This document shows, one piece after another, positions 32,399 to 32,522 of a DNA stretch of 32,522 nt; position 1 is the stretch's first letter, and every line of letters starts with the position of its first letter. The DNA is from Plasmopara viticola. Lineage: Eukaryota; Oomycota; Peronosporomycetes; Peronosporales; Peronosporaceae. The position numbers were made by a program, and so were the translations under genes. The notes beneath the pieces are model-generated. The model made no database searches, was not told the origin of the DNA, and saw only the letters and a list, made by a program, of their open reading frames with translations. The stretch lies in contig MBPM02000297.1 of the NCBI GenBank assembly GCA_001695595.3, positions 1-32,522 on the forward strand, given 5' to 3'.

Positions 32399-32522
32399 CC
32401 TCAGATACGTTCAATACAGCTTCCCGGGCATGCAGCCACGCGTTTCAAGTAGAACTTAGCGATTGATGCTCCAGTAGAAGCGCCGATTCTTCCTACGGCC
32501 TCAGATACGTCAAATCTCGCTT
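32399..32522. repeat. Array continues past the window edge
   Basis: A class A monomer (CTTCCCGGGCATGCAGCC) is followed by the start of a class B monomer. The satellite clearly runs beyond the last base. Confidence 0.85.

Larger units (their letters stand above)
1..32522. repeat. Satellite DNA array, 99–100 bp monomer, about 325 head-to-tail copies
   Basis: The whole window is a tandem repeat. The box CTCAGATACGTC and close variants recur every 99 or 100 bp with no loss of register and no inversion. GC is about 47% by eye and CpG is not depleted: a typical class B monomer has about six CpGs. Every monomer has the same general plan: a junction box, AGCTTCC near position 19, a variable core at about 27–55, CTGCTCCA near 68, then CGATTCTTCCTACGG at the end. 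No unique DNA, transposon or RNA gene is visible. Satellites of about 100–180 bp with higher-order structure are known from centromeric, pericentromeric and subtelomeric heterochromatin; which applies here is inference. Both window edges lie inside the array, so its true length is unknown. Confidence 0.97.

Noticed and set aside
1..32522. CRISPR array
   Set aside because: Spacing is regular, but there are no unique spacers between conserved short repeats. The whole 99–100 bp unit is repeated, and the telomere-like heptads point to a eukaryotic nucleus.
1..32522. Assembly artefact as the cause of the near-identical duplications
   Set aside because: Not excluded, but copies carry private differences (five in the 797 bp pair, about eight in the 898 bp pair), which argues against simple repeated insertion of one read. 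Spanning long reads would settle it.

Overview
I find no gene in this window. It is one uninterrupted eukaryotic-style satellite DNA array. A 99–100 bp monomer repeats head to tail from the first base to the last, roughly 325 copies, all in the same orientation. The register can be followed by eye from the recurring box CTCAGATACGTC, which starts at 4, 103, 202, 302, 402, 502, 602 and so on. No unique sequence, transposon, RNA gene or unambiguous promoter interrupts it. The only non-monomer DNA is three short blocks of degenerate TTTAGGG telomere-type heptads (1767–1805, 5711–5749, 32352–32398). TTTAGGG telomeres are typical of land plants and some algae, alveolates and oomycetes, so a eukaryotic nuclear subtelomeric or pericentromeric location is plausible. 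I cannot name the organism.

There are three monomer classes. Class A has a GGACATGCAGCC or GGACATGCAGTC core. Class B has a GAGCAAGCACATA core. Class C has a GGACATGCAGACAC core. They share a conserved stretch spanning the monomer junction (CGATTCTTCC through CTCAGATACGTC) and differ in the middle. Monomers ending CTACGG+CTCAG are 99 bp and those ending CGG+CCTCAG are 100 bp.

Layout: 1–7.5 kb is a heterogeneous A/B/C mosaic with two of the telomere-like blocks and a 597 bp tandem duplication. 7.5–12.3 kb carries long segments repeated elsewhere and a 797 bp tandem duplication with only 5 differences between copies. 12.3–25.1 kb is a homogenised A+B core almost lacking class C, with 797-spaced and 898 bp amplifications and a re-inserted copy of the 7.5–12.3 kb material at about 16.9–20.2 kb. 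25.13–26.92 kb is a three-copy 597 bp array. 28.4–32.5 kb returns to heterogeneous monomers resembling the left edge, with an exact-register 200 bp A–B dimer array, a 794 bp duplication and the third telomere-like block.

Nothing here works as a set of genes. The structure is that of a satellite growing by nested duplications of 6, 8 and 9 monomers and by copying of 0.9–1.2 kb segments over 3.5–11 kb. All open reading frames are explained by the repeat; the longest arise where 99 bp (33-codon) monomers lie in succession. Copy boundaries are read by eye and are approximate to about 50–100 bp unless a junction is stated. Offsets between copies come from matched landmark bases.
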